From: Streptomyces sp. V1I1
GTDB lineage: Bacteria; Actinomycetota; Actinomycetes; Streptomycetales; Streptomycetaceae
Reading direction: 5' to 3'
Assembly (NCBI RefSeq): GCF_030817355.1
Contig: NZ_JAUSZH010000001.1
Coordinates: 5,270,501-5,334,500, forward strand
DNA: 64,000 bases
Below, one piece after another: positions 48,185 through 58,886 of this stretch; position 1 is the stretch's first letter, and each line of letters starts with the position of its first letter. The notes under the pieces were generated by a model. It saw nothing but the letters and a program-made list of their open reading frames with translations, did not search any database and was not told where the DNA came from. The position numbers were made by a program, and so were the translations under genes.

Positions 48185-49446
48185 ACGGAAAACTCCTGGA
48201 ACGCGATGGACTTTTCGACGGGGTAGTACTCGGAACCAAGCAGCTCGCCGATGATGTAGGCGTTGCGGTACGCACCCATGCCCAGGTCGGGCGAGGTGAT
48301 GGAGTGCGTGTGCACGCCCGCGTTCTGGAGGAAGATCTCGCGTCCGGCCGTGTCGATGCTGTAGTTGCGGGCGATGTCGAAGCGGCCCTGCCCGTCCCGG
48401 CGGATCCGGTCGGCGACCGGCTCCAGGAACTCCGGCTCGGCGTATTTGTAGCCGGTGGCCAGGATCAGGCCCTCCGTACGCAGCTCGAAGCTCTTGCCCT
48501 GCTCCTCCTGGCGCAGCCCGAGGGTGTAGGCGCCGTCCTCGTAACTGGCTCTCTCGAGCGCCGAGTTGGTGAGAAGTCTGGTGGGGACGGGGCCCTTCAG
48601 GTTCTTCTGGTAGAGGAGGTCGAAGATCTCGTTGATGAGATCCCCGTCGATGCCCTTGAACAGGCCCTTCTGCTGTGACTCCAGCCGGTAGCGGGTGGCC
48701 TCCGGGAGCGCGTGGAAGTAGTCGATGTACTCCGGCGAGGTCATCTCCAGCGTCAGCTTGGTGTACTCCAGCGGGAAGAACCGCGGGGAGCGCGTGACCC
48801 AGTTGAGCCGGTAGCCGTGCACGTCGATCTCGGAGAGCAGGTCGTAGTAGATCTCCGCGGCGCTCTGCCCGCTGCCGACGAGGGTGATCGACTCCTTCCG
48901 CTGCAGCGCCTCCTTGTGGTCGAGGTAGCGCGAGTTGTGCAGGAAGTCGCCGCCGAGACCCTGGCAGGGCTCGGGTATGAACGGCGGGGTGCCGGTGCCC
49001 AGGACGATGCGGCGGGCGCGGAGCTGCTCGCCGGCGGCGGTGTGGACGACGTACAGCTCACTCTCGTACTCGACGCGCGTCACCGTGGTGCTGAAGCGGA
49101 CGGAGGACAGTTTGGCGGCGGCCCAGCGGCAGTAGTCGTTGTACTCGGTCCGCAGCGGATAGAAGTTCTCGCGGATGTAGAAGGAGTACAGCCGCCCCGA
49201 TTCCTTCAGATAGTTGAGGAAGGAGTAGGTGGAGGTGGGGTCGGCGAGGGTGACCAGGTCCGACATGAACGGCGTCTGGAGGTGCGCGCCTTCCAGGAAC
49301 ATCCCCGAGTGCCACTCGAAGTCCGGCTTGGACTCGAGGAAGAGGCCGTTCAGCTCGTCGATCGGCTCGGTCAGGCAGGCGAGACCGAGATTGAAGGGCC
49401 CGAGCCCGATGCCGATGAAATCAAGGGGCTCAAGACGCGTGGACAA
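48181..49446 (-). CDS. desB: Cadaverine N-hydroxylase (FAD monooxygenase)
   Basis: A 421-residue lysine/ornithine N-monooxygenase family enzyme. The FAD site is [16 protein letters not shown] near residue 12, the NADPH site [14 protein letters not shown] near residue 200, and [18 protein letters not shown] lies near residue 330. It N-hydroxylates cadaverine for the hydroxamate iron ligands. It starts at 49446, overlapping desA by 17 bp. Confidence 0.96.
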   Translation of the reverse strand: MSTRLEPLDFIGIGLGPFNLGLACLTEPIDELNGLFLESKPDFEWHSGMFLEGAHLQTPFMSDLVTLADPTSTYSFLNYLKESGRLYSFYIRENFYPLRTEYNDYCRWAAAKLSSVRFSTTVTRVEYESELYVVHTAAGEQLRARRIVLGTGTPPFIPEPCQGLGGDFLHNSRYLDHKEALQRKESITLVGSGQSAAEIYYDLLSEIDVHGYRLNWVTRSPRFFPLEYTKLTLEMTSPEYIDYFHALPEATRYRLESQQKGLFKGIDGDLINEIFDLLYQKNLKGPVPTRLLTNSALERASYEDGAYTLGLRQEEQGKSFELRTEGLILATGYKYAEPEFLEPVADRIRRDGQGRFDIARNYSIDTAGREIFLQNAGVHTHSITSPDLGMGAYRNAYIIGELLGSEYYPVEKSIAFQEFSV

Positions 49447-50872
49447 GGTTCTCTCCCAGGTACTGCTCGGCGTGGCCGGCGATCAGATCGAGTACGGCGG
49501 CGATGTCTTCGGTCGTCGTCTCGGGGTTGAGCAAGGTGAACTTCAGGTACTGGCGGCCGCCGACCCTCGTCCCGGCGACCACGGCCTCGCCGGACGCGAA
49601 CAGCGCCTTGCGTGCGTAGAGGTTGGCCCGGTCGATCTCGGTGGGGCTTGTGACGTTCTCGGGGATGTAGCGGTAGACCAGTGTCGACAGCTGCGGCTGG
49701 ACGACCACGTCGTAGCGCGGGTCGGCGGCGAGCACCTCCCAGCCGGCCGCGGCCAGGTCGCAGACCTCGTCGAAGAGCTGCCCGACACCGTCCGCGCCCA
49801 TCACTCGCAGCGTCATCCACAGCTTCAGCGCGTCGAAGCGGCGGGTGGTCTGCAGGGACTTGTCGACCTGGTTGGGGATCCCTTCCTCCACGGTACGCCG
49901 CGGGTTGAGGTAGTCCGCGTGGTACGTGGCATGGCTCAGCGTCGCCCCGTCCCGTACCAGCACCGCGGACGAACTCACCGGCTGGAAGAAGGACTTGTGA
50001 TAGTCCACGGTGACCGAGTCGGCGTGCTCGATGCCGTCGAGGAGACGGCGGCGGGTGGTGGATGCCAGCAGTCCGCAGCCGTACGCCGCGTCCACATGCA
50101 TCCAGGTTCCGTACTGCGCGGTCAGCTCGGCGATCTCGGGCAGCGGGTCGATGGAGCCGAAGTCGGTGGTGCCCGCGGTCGCTACGACGGCCATGGGGAC
50201 CAGGCCCTCACGGGTGCAGCGCGCCAGTTCGGCGGCGAGAGCGACGGTCTGCATCCGCTTGTTGCGGTCGACGGGGATCGAGACGACGGCCTCGCGGCCG
50301 AGGCCCAGCAGCGTCGCCGACTTCTGCACGCTGAAGTGGCTGCACTCCGAGGTGAAGATGCGCAGTTTCGCCAGGTCCGCGGTCTTGGCCTCCTCGCGGG
50401 CGAGCAGCAGCGCCTGGAGGTTGGACTGGGTGCCGCCGCTGGTGAAGACACCGTCGGCCGCCGGGCCGAAGCCGATCCGCTGCGCGGTCCAGTCGATGAG
50501 GCGGCGCTCGATGAGGGTGCCGCCGGCGCTCTGGTCCCAGGTGTCGAGCGAGGAGTTGACAGCGGAGAGCACGGCCTCGCCGAGGACGGCCGGGATGACG
50601 ACCGGGCAGTTGAGGTGGCCGAGGTAGCGGGGGTGGTGGAAGTAGACGGCGTCCCGCAGGTAGACGCTCTCCAGCTCGTCGAGGGCGGCGGAGACGTTGC
50701 CCAGCGGCTGGTCGAGGTCGACCGCGGAGATCACCGGGGCGAGCTCATCGGCGGTCACGCCGGTGAACGGCCGCCGGGTTGTGGCGAGTCGGTTCGCCAC
50801 CCGCTCGACTCCTTCGGTCACGGAGAGCCGATAGCTCTCCGCCGTAACGTCATTGAGCAGGTGCGCGCGCAT
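49430..50872 (-). CDS. desA: Lysine decarboxylase (PLP)
   Basis: A 480-residue group II PLP decarboxylase. [20 protein letters not shown] is the N-terminal cofactor region, [11 protein letters not shown] has the His/Asp at the ring, and the PLP lysine is in [15 protein letters not shown]. It converts lysine to cadaverine, the first step of desferrioxamine. The gene is preceded by an iron box at 50946-50964, so transcription should rise when iron is low. Confidence 0.96.
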   Translation of the reverse strand: MRAHLLNDVTAESYRLSVTEGVERVANRLATTRRPFTGVTADELAPVISAVDLDQPLGNVSAALDELESVYLRDAVYFHHPRYLGHLNCPVVIPAVLGEAVLSAVNSSLDTWDQSAGGTLIERRLIDWTAQRIGFGPAADGVFTSGGTQSNLQALLLAREEAKTADLAKLRIFTSECSHFSVQKSATLLGLGREAVVSIPVDRNKRMQTVALAAELARCTREGLVPMAVVATAGTTDFGSIDPLPEIAELTAQYGTWMHVDAAYGCGLLASTTRRRLLDGIEHADSVTVDYHKSFFQPVSSSAVLVRDGATLSHATYHADYLNPRRTVEEGIPNQVDKSLQTTRRFDALKLWMTLRVMGADGVGQLFDEVCDLAAAGWEVLAADPRYDVVVQPQLSTLVYRYIPENVTSPTEIDRANLYARKALFASGEAVVAGTRVGGRQYLKFTLLNPETTTEDIAAVLDLIAGHAEQYLGENLVHAS

Positions 50873-50945
50873 GCAACGTCCTCCCGGATGCGGGGACTTG
50901 GTCGCCCCTCAGGACAGGAGAGGGGGCGAGGGGGCGACATCGAAG

Positions 50946-50964
50946 TTAGGTTAGCCTAACCTAA
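50946..50964. promoter_or_regulatory. Iron box upstream of desABCD
   Basis: TTAGGTTAGCCTAACCTAA is a 19-bp palindrome matching the DmdR/IdeR iron box. It extends further as AAGTTAGGTTAG/CCTAACCTAACTT. It is placed 74 bp upstream of the desA start, in promoter range. Confidence 0.93.
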
Positions 50965-51017
50965 CTTTCGATGCCAGCTGACCCTCGCCCCCTCGGGGCG
51001 CGATTGTTTGGCCTTGT

Positions 51018-51932
51018 TCACATGGCAGTGGCGTTATCGGCCTCGGTGGCGTCGTCGGCCTCGTCCACCGCACCGGCCTCGTCCACCGCGCCGGTCTCAG
51101 CCTCCTCGCGGAGGCCGTCCTCGCTCACGCCGCGCTTCCAGTAGCCGACGAATGTGACGCGGCGGCGGTCGAGTTCGCGCTCGCGCACCAGATGGCGGCG
51201 GAGCGCCTTCACGCTGCCCGACTCGCCCGCGATCCAGGCGTACCCGGTGCCCTCGGGCAACTCGGCCGCGCTGACCGCCTCCAGGGCGGACGGCGCGCCC
51301 TCCTCCCGTACCAGCCAGGTGATCCGGGCGTCCGCCGCGGTCCGCAGGTCCTGGCGGTCCTCGGTGTGCTGCACCTCCAGCCAGACCCGGGCCTTCATTC
51401 CGGCCGGCAGCCACTCAAGGATCGCCGCGGCGGCCGGCAGGGCCGTCTCGTCGGCCCAGATCAGCACCCAGTCGGTGTCCTCGGGCGGCCGGCAGCGCAC
51501 TGCGGTGTTGTCGGCGACGGCCGGGCCGAGCACCATCACGCGGTGTCCGGGCGTGGCCTGGCCGGCCCAGCGGCAGGCGGGACCGCCGTCCTCGTGCAGT
51601 GCGAAGTCGATGTCCACCTCGCCTGCCTCGCCCGGCAGTTGGCGCTGCTCGCGCACGGTGTACGAGCGCATCACGGCCCGTACGTCGTCGGGCAGCGCAC
51701 GCCAGGCGGCGAATATCGCGCTGCCGTCACCGGCGTCGACGGGCACGACGGGCGCTTCCTGGCCCGGGTGCGGCAGGAACAGCGACAGGGACTGGTCGCG
51801 GCCCCCGGTGGTGAAGTGCTTGAGGTCCTCGCCCCCGAAGGTGACGCGGACCATGGACGGGCCGAGCCGCCTGGTCCGTACAACCTTCAGGTCGAAGAAG
51901 CGGAACGGGGCGATCTCGGCCGTTGTCGTCAT
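51018..51932 (-). CDS. desF: Siderophore-interacting protein / ferric-siderophore reductase
   Basis: A 304-residue SIP-family FAD protein (MTTTAEIAPFRFFDLKVVRT…). The FAD-binding pattern RSYTVREQRQLPGEAGEVDI and DFALHEDGGPACRWAGQATP are followed by the NAD(P)H-type region WVLIWADETALPAAAAILEW and AWIAGESGSVKALRRHL. It probably reduces ferrioxamine iron after uptake. It begins 2 bp after desE and ends in an acidic Ala/Glu/Asp-rich repeat tail. Confidence 0.9.
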   Translation of the reverse strand: MTTTAEIAPFRFFDLKVVRTRRLGPSMVRVTFGGEDLKHFTTGGRDQSLSLFLPHPGQEAPVVPVDAGDGSAIFAAWRALPDDVRAVMRSYTVREQRQLPGEAGEVDIDFALHEDGGPACRWAGQATPGHRVMVLGPAVADNTAVRCRPPEDTDWVLIWADETALPAAAAILEWLPAGMKARVWLEVQHTEDRQDLRTAADARITWLVREEGAPSALEAVSAAELPEGTGYAWIAGESGSVKALRRHLVRERELDRRRVTFVGYWKRGVSEDGLREEAETGAVDEAGAVDEADDATEADNATAM

Positions 51933-51934
51933 GG

Positions 51935-52960
51935 TCAGGCGACCTTCTTCGCAGTCTCGATGGCCTTGGCCAGGTCTTCGAGGATCGGCGCGCACTTGTC
52001 GTAGGAGTAGATCGGCTCGGTGACGCGCGGAATGACCTGTCCGGCCTTGACGGCGGGCAGCTTGCCCCAGGTCGGCTTCTTGGTCAGGGAGTCGGGCTGA
52101 AGGGTCCCGGTGCGGTTGTCCAGGATGATGATGTCGGCGCCGTACTTGCCGGCGTTCTCCCAGCTGAGCTCCTCGAAGAAGCCCTGCGCGTTCGGCTTCG
52201 GCTCCACGAACTTCACGCCCAGCTCCTGGAAGTACAGGGTGTCGGCGGACGTCTTGGGGACGGAGACGTAGAAGAGTTCCTGGCTGCCGGAGCCGATCAG
52301 GACCTTGATGTTCGGCTTGGCCTTGGCGGCCGCGCGCAACCGGGCCGCGGCCTTCTCGAAGCGCGCCTTGGCGTCGGCGGCCTTCTTGCCCTTGACGTCG
52401 CCGCCGAGGGATTCGGCGAGCTCGGCGTGGCGCTCCAGGGCCCTGGCCATCGTGGTCTCGGCCGCCCACAGCAGAACGCTGGGGGCCAGCTTCATGATCT
52501 TGTCCTTGGACTGCGGCGGGACGTACCACGGGTCGTTCTTGGCCCACATGTTGGTGATCAGCAGCTCGGGGGCGAGGGCCGCGTACTGCTCGATGTTGAA
52601 CTCGCCGTAGACATTGCCGACGATCTTGACCTTGCTGATGTCGAGGTCACCGGCCTGGACGTCGGGCTTGCCGTCCTTGGTCTTGGTCGGGCCGAACACG
52701 CCCTTGACCTCGACGCCGTAGTCGTGGAGGGCTGCGGCGGTGCCGGTGAAGGCGACGATGTTCTTCGGGACGGACTTCAGCTCGACCGCCGTACCGCGGT
52801 CGTCCTGGAACTTCCAGGGGCCGGACTTCTCGGCGCCCTTGCCCGCGCCGCCCTTGTCGTCGCTCTTGCTGCAGGCGGCCAGTGCGACGCCGAGCCCGAG
52901 GGCGCTGCCCGCGGTGAGCAGGCCGCGACGGGTGAGATGGGAAGCTCGGGCGTTGGGCAT
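51935..52960 (-). CDS. desE: Ferrioxamine-binding lipoprotein
   Basis: A 341-residue FecB/periplasmic-binding protein. The N-terminus (MPNARASHLTRRGLLTAGSA) leads to a lipobox LAAC with Cys30 as lipid anchor. It has NIVAFTGTAAALHDYGVEVK, then AALAPELLITNMWAKNDPW, and VLIGSGSQELFYVSVPKTSA, the usual two-lobe layout. It captures ferric siderophore at the membrane for an ABC importer encoded elsewhere. An iron box at 53012-53030 precedes it. Confidence 0.94.
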   Translation of the reverse strand: MPNARASHLTRRGLLTAGSALGLGVALAACSKSDDKGGAGKGAEKSGPWKFQDDRGTAVELKSVPKNIVAFTGTAAALHDYGVEVKGVFGPTKTKDGKPDVQAGDLDISKVKIVGNVYGEFNIEQYAALAPELLITNMWAKNDPWYVPPQSKDKIMKLAPSVLLWAAETTMARALERHAELAESLGGDVKGKKAADAKARFEKAAARLRAAAKAKPNIKVLIGSGSQELFYVSVPKTSADTLYFQELGVKFVEPKPNAQGFFEELSWENAGKYGADIIILDNRTGTLQPDSLTKKPTWGKLPAVKAGQVIPRVTEPIYSYDKCAPILEDLAKAIETAKKVA

Positions 52961-53011
52961 GATGGTGTCCGCTTTCGTACGTGCCGGGGTCGGCCACTGG
53001 GCAGTTCGAGG

Positions 53012-53030
53012 GTAGGTTAGCCTAACCTCA
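53012..53030. promoter_or_regulatory. Iron box upstream of desE
   Basis: GTAGGTTAGCCTAACCTCA matches the 19-bp DmdR/IdeR iron box with slight deviation at both ends. It is 52 bp upstream of the desE ATG at 52960. Confidence 0.9.
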
Positions 53031-53082
53031 CTACTTGTCCAGAGGGTGCCTCCCCCGGCCGTGCGGACGGCGGGCCCGTACG

Positions 53083-54243
53083 TCAGGCGGGCAGGCCCAA
53101 CTCCCGTGCGATCAGCATCCGTTGTACCTCGCTCGTGCCCTCGCCGATCTCCAGGATCTTGGAGTCGCGCCACATCCTGGCCACCGGGTACTCGTTCATG
53201 AAGCCGTAGCCGCCGTGGATCTGGGTGGCCTCGCGGGCGTTGTCCACCGCGATCGTCGAGGAGTACAGCTTGGCCAGCGCCGCCTCCTTCTTGAACGGCT
53301 CGCCCCGCACCAGCCGGGACGCCGCGTCGCGCCAGCCGACCCGGGCCATATGGGCCCGCATCTCCATGTCGGCGATCTTGAACTGGATGGCCTGGTTGGC
53401 GCCGATCGGCCGCCCGAAGGCGTGCCGCTCCCGCGCGTACTTCACGGACTCGTCCACACAGCCCTGAGCGAGGCCCGTGGCGAGCGCGGAGATGGCGATC
53501 CGGCCCTCGTCGAGGATGCGCAGGAACTGGGCGTAGCCACGGCCCTCCTCGCCGAGCAGATTGGCGAGCGGTACCCGGACTTCGTCGAAGGACAGCTCAC
53601 GGGTGTCCGAGGCGTTCCACCCGACCTTGGAGTAGGGGGCGGCGACAGTGAAGCCCGGGGTGCCGGACGGGACGATGATCGAGGAGATCTGCGGCTTCCC
53701 CCCGTCGGTGCGGCCGGTGACCGCGGTGACCGTGACCAGGCCCGTGATGTCCGTACCGGAATTGGTGATGAAGCACTTGGAGCCGTTGATCACCCACTCG
53801 TCGCCGTCCCGCACGGCCGTGGTGCGGGTGCCGCCGGCGTCCGAGCCCGCGCCCGGCTCGGTCAGGCCGAACGCGCCGAGGATCTCGCCGGAGCACAGGC
53901 GGGGGAGCCACTGCCGCTTCTGCTCCTCGGTACCGAACAGATGCAGGGGCATCGCGCCGAGCGAGACGCCCGCTTCGAGGGTGATCGCGACGGACGAGTC
54001 GACGCGGGCCAGTTCCTCCAGGGCGATGCCGAGGGCGAGGTAGTCGCCGCCCATGCCGCCGTACTCCTCGGGGAAGGGCAGTCCGAACAGGCCCATGCGG
54101 CCCATCTCGCGGACGATTTCGTACGGGAACTCATGGCGCTCGTAGAAGTCGCCGATCTTGGGCGCCACGACGTCGTGCGCGAACGCCTCGACGGTACGGC
54201 GGAGTTCCTCGTGTTCGGCGGAGAGCCGGTGGTCGAGCGACAT
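53083..54243 (-). CDS. acdH: Acyl-CoA dehydrogenase
   Basis: A 386-residue flavoprotein dehydrogenase starting MSLDHRLSAEHEELRRTVEA. Visible motifs are GAFGLTEPGAGSDAGGTRTT (flavin/substrate), CFITNSGTDITGLVTVTAV, and QIHGGYGFMNEYPVARMWRD with the DSKILEIGEGTSEVQR end. It is next to HMG-CoA lyase and the biotin carboxylase pair, so isovaleryl- or related branched acyl-CoA is the likely substrate. S. coelicolor acdH was described at the equivalent locus (recalled). Confidence 0.92.
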   Translation of the reverse strand: MSLDHRLSAEHEELRRTVEAFAHDVVAPKIGDFYERHEFPYEIVREMGRMGLFGLPFPEEYGGMGGDYLALGIALEELARVDSSVAITLEAGVSLGAMPLHLFGTEEQKRQWLPRLCSGEILGAFGLTEPGAGSDAGGTRTTAVRDGDEWVINGSKCFITNSGTDITGLVTVTAVTGRTDGGKPQISSIIVPSGTPGFTVAAPYSKVGWNASDTRELSFDEVRVPLANLLGEEGRGYAQFLRILDEGRIAISALATGLAQGCVDESVKYARERHAFGRPIGANQAIQFKIADMEMRAHMARVGWRDAASRLVRGEPFKKEAALAKLYSSTIAVDNAREATQIHGGYGFMNEYPVARMWRDSKILEIGEGTSEVQRMLIARELGLPA

Positions 54244-54245
54244 TG

Positions 54246-55187
54246 CTACGACTCCTTGTGGGAGAGGGCGCGAACGGTGCGGGAGGGGCTCGGTCGCCCC
54301 AGTTGTCCGGCCAGCCAGACGCTGGTGGCGGTGAGCCGGCCGAGGTCGACCCCGGTTTCGATGCCGAGGCCGTTGAGCATCCACACGAGGTCCTCGGTGG
54401 CGAGATTTCCGGTCGCGCTCTTCGCGTACGGGCAGCCGCCGAGGCCGCCCGCGGAGGCGTCCACGGTGGTCACACCGTGCTGCAGCGCGGCGAAAGTGTT
54501 GGAGAGGGCCTGCCCGTACGTGTCGTGGAAGTGCACGCCGATCGCGGAGGTGGGCACGCCCTCCTCGTTGAGCTCGGCGAGCAGGCTCTGCACATGGCCG
54601 GGCGTGGCCACGCCGATGGTGTCGCCCAGGCTCAGCTCGTCGCAGCCGAGGTCCATGAGCCGCTTGGCGACCTGGACGACCTGATGGACGGGGACGGGCC
54701 CCTCCCACGGGTCGCCGAAGCACATCGAGAGATAGCCGCGCACGTGGATCTTGTCGGCGCGGGCCTTGGCGACGACCGGCGCGAACATGGAGAGCGACTC
54801 GTCGATCGTGCGGTTGAGGTTGCGCTTCGCGAAGGTCTCGGTCGCGCTTCCGAACACGGCGATACGGCGCGCGCCGAGTGCCATGGCGCGGTCGAGCCCG
54901 CGGGCGTTCGGCACGAGGACGGGCAGGCCGACGCCCCTGATGTCGCCGAGGAGGGGGAACAACTGCTCGGCGTCGGCCAGTTGGGGCACCCAGTCGGGGT
55001 GCACAAAGCTGGTCGCCTCGACGGTGGTCAGTCCGGCGTCGGCCAGGCGGTGGATGAACTCCGCCTTGATCTCGGTCGGTACGACCGTCTTCTCGTTCTG
55101 CAAACCGTCGCGCGGGCCCACTTCGTGGATGCGCACCCGGGGCGGCAGGTCCTGCGCCGGGAACCCCATCGGCAGTCGGCCGGTCAT
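54246..55187 (-). CDS. hmgL: Hydroxymethylglutaryl-CoA lyase
   Basis: A 313-residue TIM-barrel lyase. [20 protein letters not shown] holds the metal and catalytic residues; [20 protein letters not shown] holds the metal-binding His-x-His; [20 protein letters not shown] carries the catalytic Cys. It splits HMG-CoA to acetoacetate and acetyl-CoA, the last step of leucine catabolism. It overlaps the carboxylase gene by 4 bp and is followed by the dehydrogenase. Confidence 0.97.
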   Translation of the reverse strand: MTGRLPMGFPAQDLPPRVRIHEVGPRDGLQNEKTVVPTEIKAEFIHRLADAGLTTVEATSFVHPDWVPQLADAEQLFPLLGDIRGVGLPVLVPNARGLDRAMALGARRIAVFGSATETFAKRNLNRTIDESLSMFAPVVAKARADKIHVRGYLSMCFGDPWEGPVPVHQVVQVAKRLMDLGCDELSLGDTIGVATPGHVQSLLAELNEEGVPTSAIGVHFHDTYGQALSNTFAALQHGVTTVDASAGGLGGCPYAKSATGNLATEDLVWMLNGLGIETGVDLGRLTATSVWLAGQLGRPSPSRTVRALSHKES

Positions 55188-57154
55188 CGCTCGTCCTCCT
55201 CGTGCGGGGTGACCACGGCCAGCACCTGGTCCATGGCGACGGTGGAGCCCGCGGTCACATCGAGCTCGGTGACGGTGCCGGCGTGCGGGGCGGAGATGAC
55301 GTGCTCCATCTTCATCGCCTCGACGACCAGCAGACTCTGGCCGGCGGCGACCTCGTCCCCGACGGCGACCTTGACGACCGTGACGGTCCCGGGCATGGGC
55401 GCGGCCAGCGTGTCGGCCCCGGCACGCGCGGCGCCGGTGAGGGAGGCGGCGACGGGGTCGTGGTCCTGGACGTGCCAGGAGTCACCGTCCCTGCCGAGCC
55501 AGTCGCCGGCCCGCCAGAAGGTGTGGACCACGCCGTCGAGGGTGACAGAGACCCGGTCGGCCTCGACACGGTGGCTGCTGCGATCCCGTACCTCATAGGC
55601 CACCGCGTCGAGTCCCGGCACACGGAACCAGTGCGTTACAGGGGCAGGCCGGCCGCCCATGCGCCAGCCGCTCGGCACGGAGAAGGGGTCGGTCCAGCCC
55701 GCGCCCCGCTGCGGGGTCAGCTCGGCGAGCCGTCCCGCGGCCGCGGCTTCGTACACCTCGTCCGGGATCCCGGACGGCACGAGTCCGTCCGCCTCGCGCT
55801 CCACCAGGCCCGTGTCCAGGTCGCCCGAGACGACCGACGGGTGGGCCACCAGACGGCGCAGGAACCCCGCGTTGGTCGGGACGCCGAGGGTGACCGTCTC
55901 GGCGAGGGCCGCGCGCAGGCGGCGCAGGGCCGTCGCGCGGTCCGGGCCGTGGGCGATGACCTTCGACAGCATCGGGTCGTACAGGCTGCCGACCTCCGTG
56001 CCCTCGCTGAGGCCGGAGTCGGTGCGCACGCCGTCGCCCTGCGGTTCGCGCAGGGCGAGCACCGTGCCGCCCGAGGGCAGGAAGCCGCGGGCAGGGTCCT
56101 CCGCGCAGATACGGGCCTCGATCGCATGGCCGGTGAGGCTGATGTCCCGCTGGGCGAACGGCAGTTGCTCGCCCGCCGCGACCCGCAGCTGCCACTCCAC
56201 CAGGTCGAGGCCGCCCCTTCCCGTGATCGACACAGCCAGCTCCGTCACCGGGTGCTCGACCTGGAGGCGGGTGTTCATCTCCATGAAGAAGTACGAGGAG
56301 GGGTCGTTGCCCGGGACGATGAACTCCACCGTGCCCGCGCCCCGGTAGCCGCACGAACGCGCCGCCTGCACGGCCGCCTCGCCCATCGCGGCACGGGTTT
56401 CCGGATCGAGCAGGACGCTCGGCGCCTCCTCGATGATCTTCTGGTGGCGGCGCTGGAGCGAGCACTCGCGCTCGCCGAGGTGGACCACATTGCCGTGGCC
56501 GTCCGCCAGCACCTGGATCTCGATGTGCCGGGGGCGGTCGATCCACCGCTCCACAAGGAGGGTGTCGTCGCCGAACGAGGCACGCGCCTCCCGGCGGGCC
56601 GCCGCGATCTCCTCCAGGAGCACCGACTCGACCCGGGTCAGGCGCATGCCCTTGCCGCCGCCGCCCGCCGAGGGCTTCAGCAGCACCGGCATGCCGATCT
56701 CCCGGGCAGCGGCGGCCAGTTGGTCGTCCGTCAGGCCGGAGCCGGACGAGCCAGGCACCACCGGCACGCCCGCCGCCTGCACGGTTTCTTTTGCGCGGAT
56801 CTTGTCGCCCATCAGCGAGATCGCCGAGGCGGGCGGCCCGATGAAGACCAGGCCCGCGTCGGCGCAGGCCTGCGCGAAGCCGGCGTTCTCCGCGAGGAAG
56901 CCGTAGCCGGGGTGGACGGCCTCGGCGCCGGTACGGGCCGCGGCCTCCAGCAGGCGCTCCACGCTGAGATAGCTCTCGGCCGCGGGTGCGGGGCCGATAC
57001 GGACCGCCGTGTCCGCCTCCCGTACATGCCTCGCGTCCGCGTCCGCGTCGCTGAAGACGGCGACCGAGCGGACGCCCAAGGCGCGCAGCGTACGAATGAC
57101 CCGGACCGCGATCTCGCCCCGGTTGGCGACAAGAACTGTGCTGAACATCGTCAT
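55184..57154 (-). CDS. Acyl-CoA carboxylase alpha subunit (biotin carboxylase + BCCP)
   Basis: A 656-residue protein. The biotin carboxylase part (about 1-450) includes [35 protein letters not shown] as the ATP lid, and [18 protein letters not shown] with active-site residues. The C-terminus has the biotin lysine in [11 protein letters not shown]. The operon context (HMG-CoA lyase, carboxyltransferase, dehydrogenase) makes methylcrotonyl-CoA carboxylase the best function. ATG 57154 or a second ATG two codons later are both possible. Confidence 0.94.
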   Translation of the reverse strand: MTMFSTVLVANRGEIAVRVIRTLRALGVRSVAVFSDADADARHVREADTAVRIGPAPAAESYLSVERLLEAAARTGAEAVHPGYGFLAENAGFAQACADAGLVFIGPPASAISLMGDKIRAKETVQAAGVPVVPGSSGSGLTDDQLAAAAREIGMPVLLKPSAGGGGKGMRLTRVESVLLEEIAAARREARASFGDDTLLVERWIDRPRHIEIQVLADGHGNVVHLGERECSLQRRHQKIIEEAPSVLLDPETRAAMGEAAVQAARSCGYRGAGTVEFIVPGNDPSSYFFMEMNTRLQVEHPVTELAVSITGRGGLDLVEWQLRVAAGEQLPFAQRDISLTGHAIEARICAEDPARGFLPSGGTVLALREPQGDGVRTDSGLSEGTEVGSLYDPMLSKVIAHGPDRATALRRLRAALAETVTLGVPTNAGFLRRLVAHPSVVSGDLDTGLVEREADGLVPSGIPDEVYEAAAAGRLAELTPQRGAGWTDPFSVPSGWRMGGRPAPVTHWFRVPGLDAVAYEVRDRSSHRVEADRVSVTLDGVVHTFWRAGDWLGRDGDSWHVQDHDPVAASLTGAARAGADTLAAPMPGTVTVVKVAVGDEVAAGQSLLVVEAMKMEHVISAPHAGTVTELDVTAGSTVAMDQVLAVVTPHEEDER

Positions 57155-57162
57155 GGTCCGTC

Positions 57163-58779
57163 TCACATCCGGAAGACGCCGAAGGCGGGGTCGGTCAGCG
57201 GGGCATTGGCGCAGGCCGTGAGCGCGAGGCCCAGCACCTGCCGGGTCTCCAGGGGGTCGATCACGCCGTCGTCCCACAGCCTGGCCGTCGCGTAATAAGC
57301 ATTGCCCTGTTGTTCGTACTGCGCTCGGATCGGCTCCTTGAAGGCCTGTTCCTCGGCGGCCGGCCACTGCTCGCCGCGGCCTTCCAGCTGGTCCCGCTTC
57401 ACCGTGGCCAGCACCGACGCCGCCTGCTCGCCGCCCATCACGGAGATCTTGGCGTTGGGCCACATCCACAGGAAGCGCGGGGAGTACGCCCGGCCGCACA
57501 TCGAGTAGTTCCCTGCGCCGTACGAGCCGCCGACTACGACCGTCAGCTTCGGCACGCGGGTGCAGGCCACCGCCGTGACCATCTTCGCGCCGTGCTTGGC
57601 GATGCCGCCCGCCTCGTAGTCCCGGCCGACCATGAAGCCCGAGATGTTCTGAAGGAAGAGCAGGGGAATGCCGCGCTGGTCGCACAGCTCGATGAAGTGC
57701 GCGCCCTTCTGGGCGGACTCGGAGAACAGGATGCCGTTGTTGGCGACGATGCCGACCGGGTGGCCGTGGATCCGGGCGAAGCCGGTGATCAGCGTCGTGC
57801 CGAACTCCGACTTGAACTCCGCGAACCGGGAGCCGTCCACGATCCGGGCGATCACTTCGCGTACGTCGTAGGGGGTGCGGGAGTCCACCGGCACCGCGCC
57901 GTACAGCCCGGCGGGGTCCACCTTCGGCTCCTCGGCCGGTTCGACCGACCAGGGGAGCGGGCCGCGCTCGGGGAGCGTCGCCACGATGTTCCGTACGATC
58001 CGCAGCGCGTGTGCGTCGTCCTCTGCGAGATGGTCGGTGACGCCGGAGATCCGGGAGTGGACCTCGCCGCCGCCCAGCTCCTCCGCCGTGACCACCTCGC
58101 CGGTCGCGGCCTTCACCAGGGGCGGGCCGCCGAGGAAGATCGTGCCCTGGTTGCGCACGATCACAGCCTCGTCGCTCATCGCCGGGACGTATGCCCCGCC
58201 GGCCGTGCAGGAGCCGAGGACCGCCGCAATCTGCGGGATGCCGGCGCCGGACATCCGGGCCTGGTTGTAGAAGATCCGCCCGAAGTGCTCGCGGTCGGGG
58301 AAGACCTCGTCCTGCATGGGCAGGAAGGCGCCGCCCGAGTCCACCAGATACACACAGGGCAGGCGGTTCTCCAGCGCCACCTCCTGGGCGCGCAGGTGCT
58401 TCTTGACCGTCATCGGGTAGTACGTGCCGCCCTTGACGGTGGCGTCATTGGCGACGACGACCACCTCACGGCCGCTGACCCGGCCGATACCGGCGATCAC
58501 TCCGGCGGCCGGGGCCTGGCCGTCGTACATCCCCTCCGCGGCTAGCGGGGCGAGCTCCAGGAAGGGCGAGCCCGGGTCGAGGAGGGTGTCCACGCGGTCG
58601 CGCGGCAGCAGCTTCCCGCGGGCGGTGTGGCGGGCCCGGGCCTTTTCGCCGCCGCCGAGGCGGGCCGCGGCCAGCTTGGCGCGCAGGGCGTCGGCCAGCT
58701 CCTGGTGCGCCGCCTCGTTGGCCTGCCAGGCCGGGGAGGCGGGGTCCGCCGCGCTCGCCAGCACGGGTGCCTGCTGCAT
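57163..58779 (-). CDS. accD1: Acyl-CoA carboxylase beta subunit (carboxyltransferase)
   Basis: A 538-residue carboxyltransferase with two crotonase-like halves: [40 protein letters not shown], then [20 protein letters not shown] and [20 protein letters not shown]. Together with the biotin subunit it carboxylates 3-methylcrotonyl-CoA (operon context). It is the first gene of the leftward operon, next to the twin operators. Confidence 0.95.
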   Translation of the reverse strand: MQQAPVLASAADPASPAWQANEAAHQELADALRAKLAAARLGGGEKARARHTARGKLLPRDRVDTLLDPGSPFLELAPLAAEGMYDGQAPAAGVIAGIGRVSGREVVVVANDATVKGGTYYPMTVKKHLRAQEVALENRLPCVYLVDSGGAFLPMQDEVFPDREHFGRIFYNQARMSGAGIPQIAAVLGSCTAGGAYVPAMSDEAVIVRNQGTIFLGGPPLVKAATGEVVTAEELGGGEVHSRISGVTDHLAEDDAHALRIVRNIVATLPERGPLPWSVEPAEEPKVDPAGLYGAVPVDSRTPYDVREVIARIVDGSRFAEFKSEFGTTLITGFARIHGHPVGIVANNGILFSESAQKGAHFIELCDQRGIPLLFLQNISGFMVGRDYEAGGIAKHGAKMVTAVACTRVPKLTVVVGGSYGAGNYSMCGRAYSPRFLWMWPNAKISVMGGEQAASVLATVKRDQLEGRGEQWPAAEEQAFKEPIRAQYEQQGNAYYATARLWDDGVIDPLETRQVLGLALTACANAPLTDPAFGVFRM

Positions 58780-58819
58780 CGTCGTGAGCCCCCTTGCCGT
58801 ACGCCTTCGTACGAGAAAA

Positions 58820-58864
58820 GTTAATGAGCGTTAACGCGTTTCCATCAGGTTAACGACCGCTAAC
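58820..58864. promoter_or_regulatory. Twin operators GTTA-N8-TAAC between TetR gene and carboxylase operon
   Basis: GTTAATGAGCGTTAAC (58820-58835) and GTTAACGACCGCTAAC (58849-58864) share arms GTTA/TAAC around 8-bp centres; centres are 29 bp apart. They sit in the divergent promoter region, directly before the TetR start at 58887. The TetR product is the natural binder, controlling itself and the operon. Confidence 0.8.
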
Positions 58865-58886
58865 AGTGTTGTCTAGAATCAATGTC

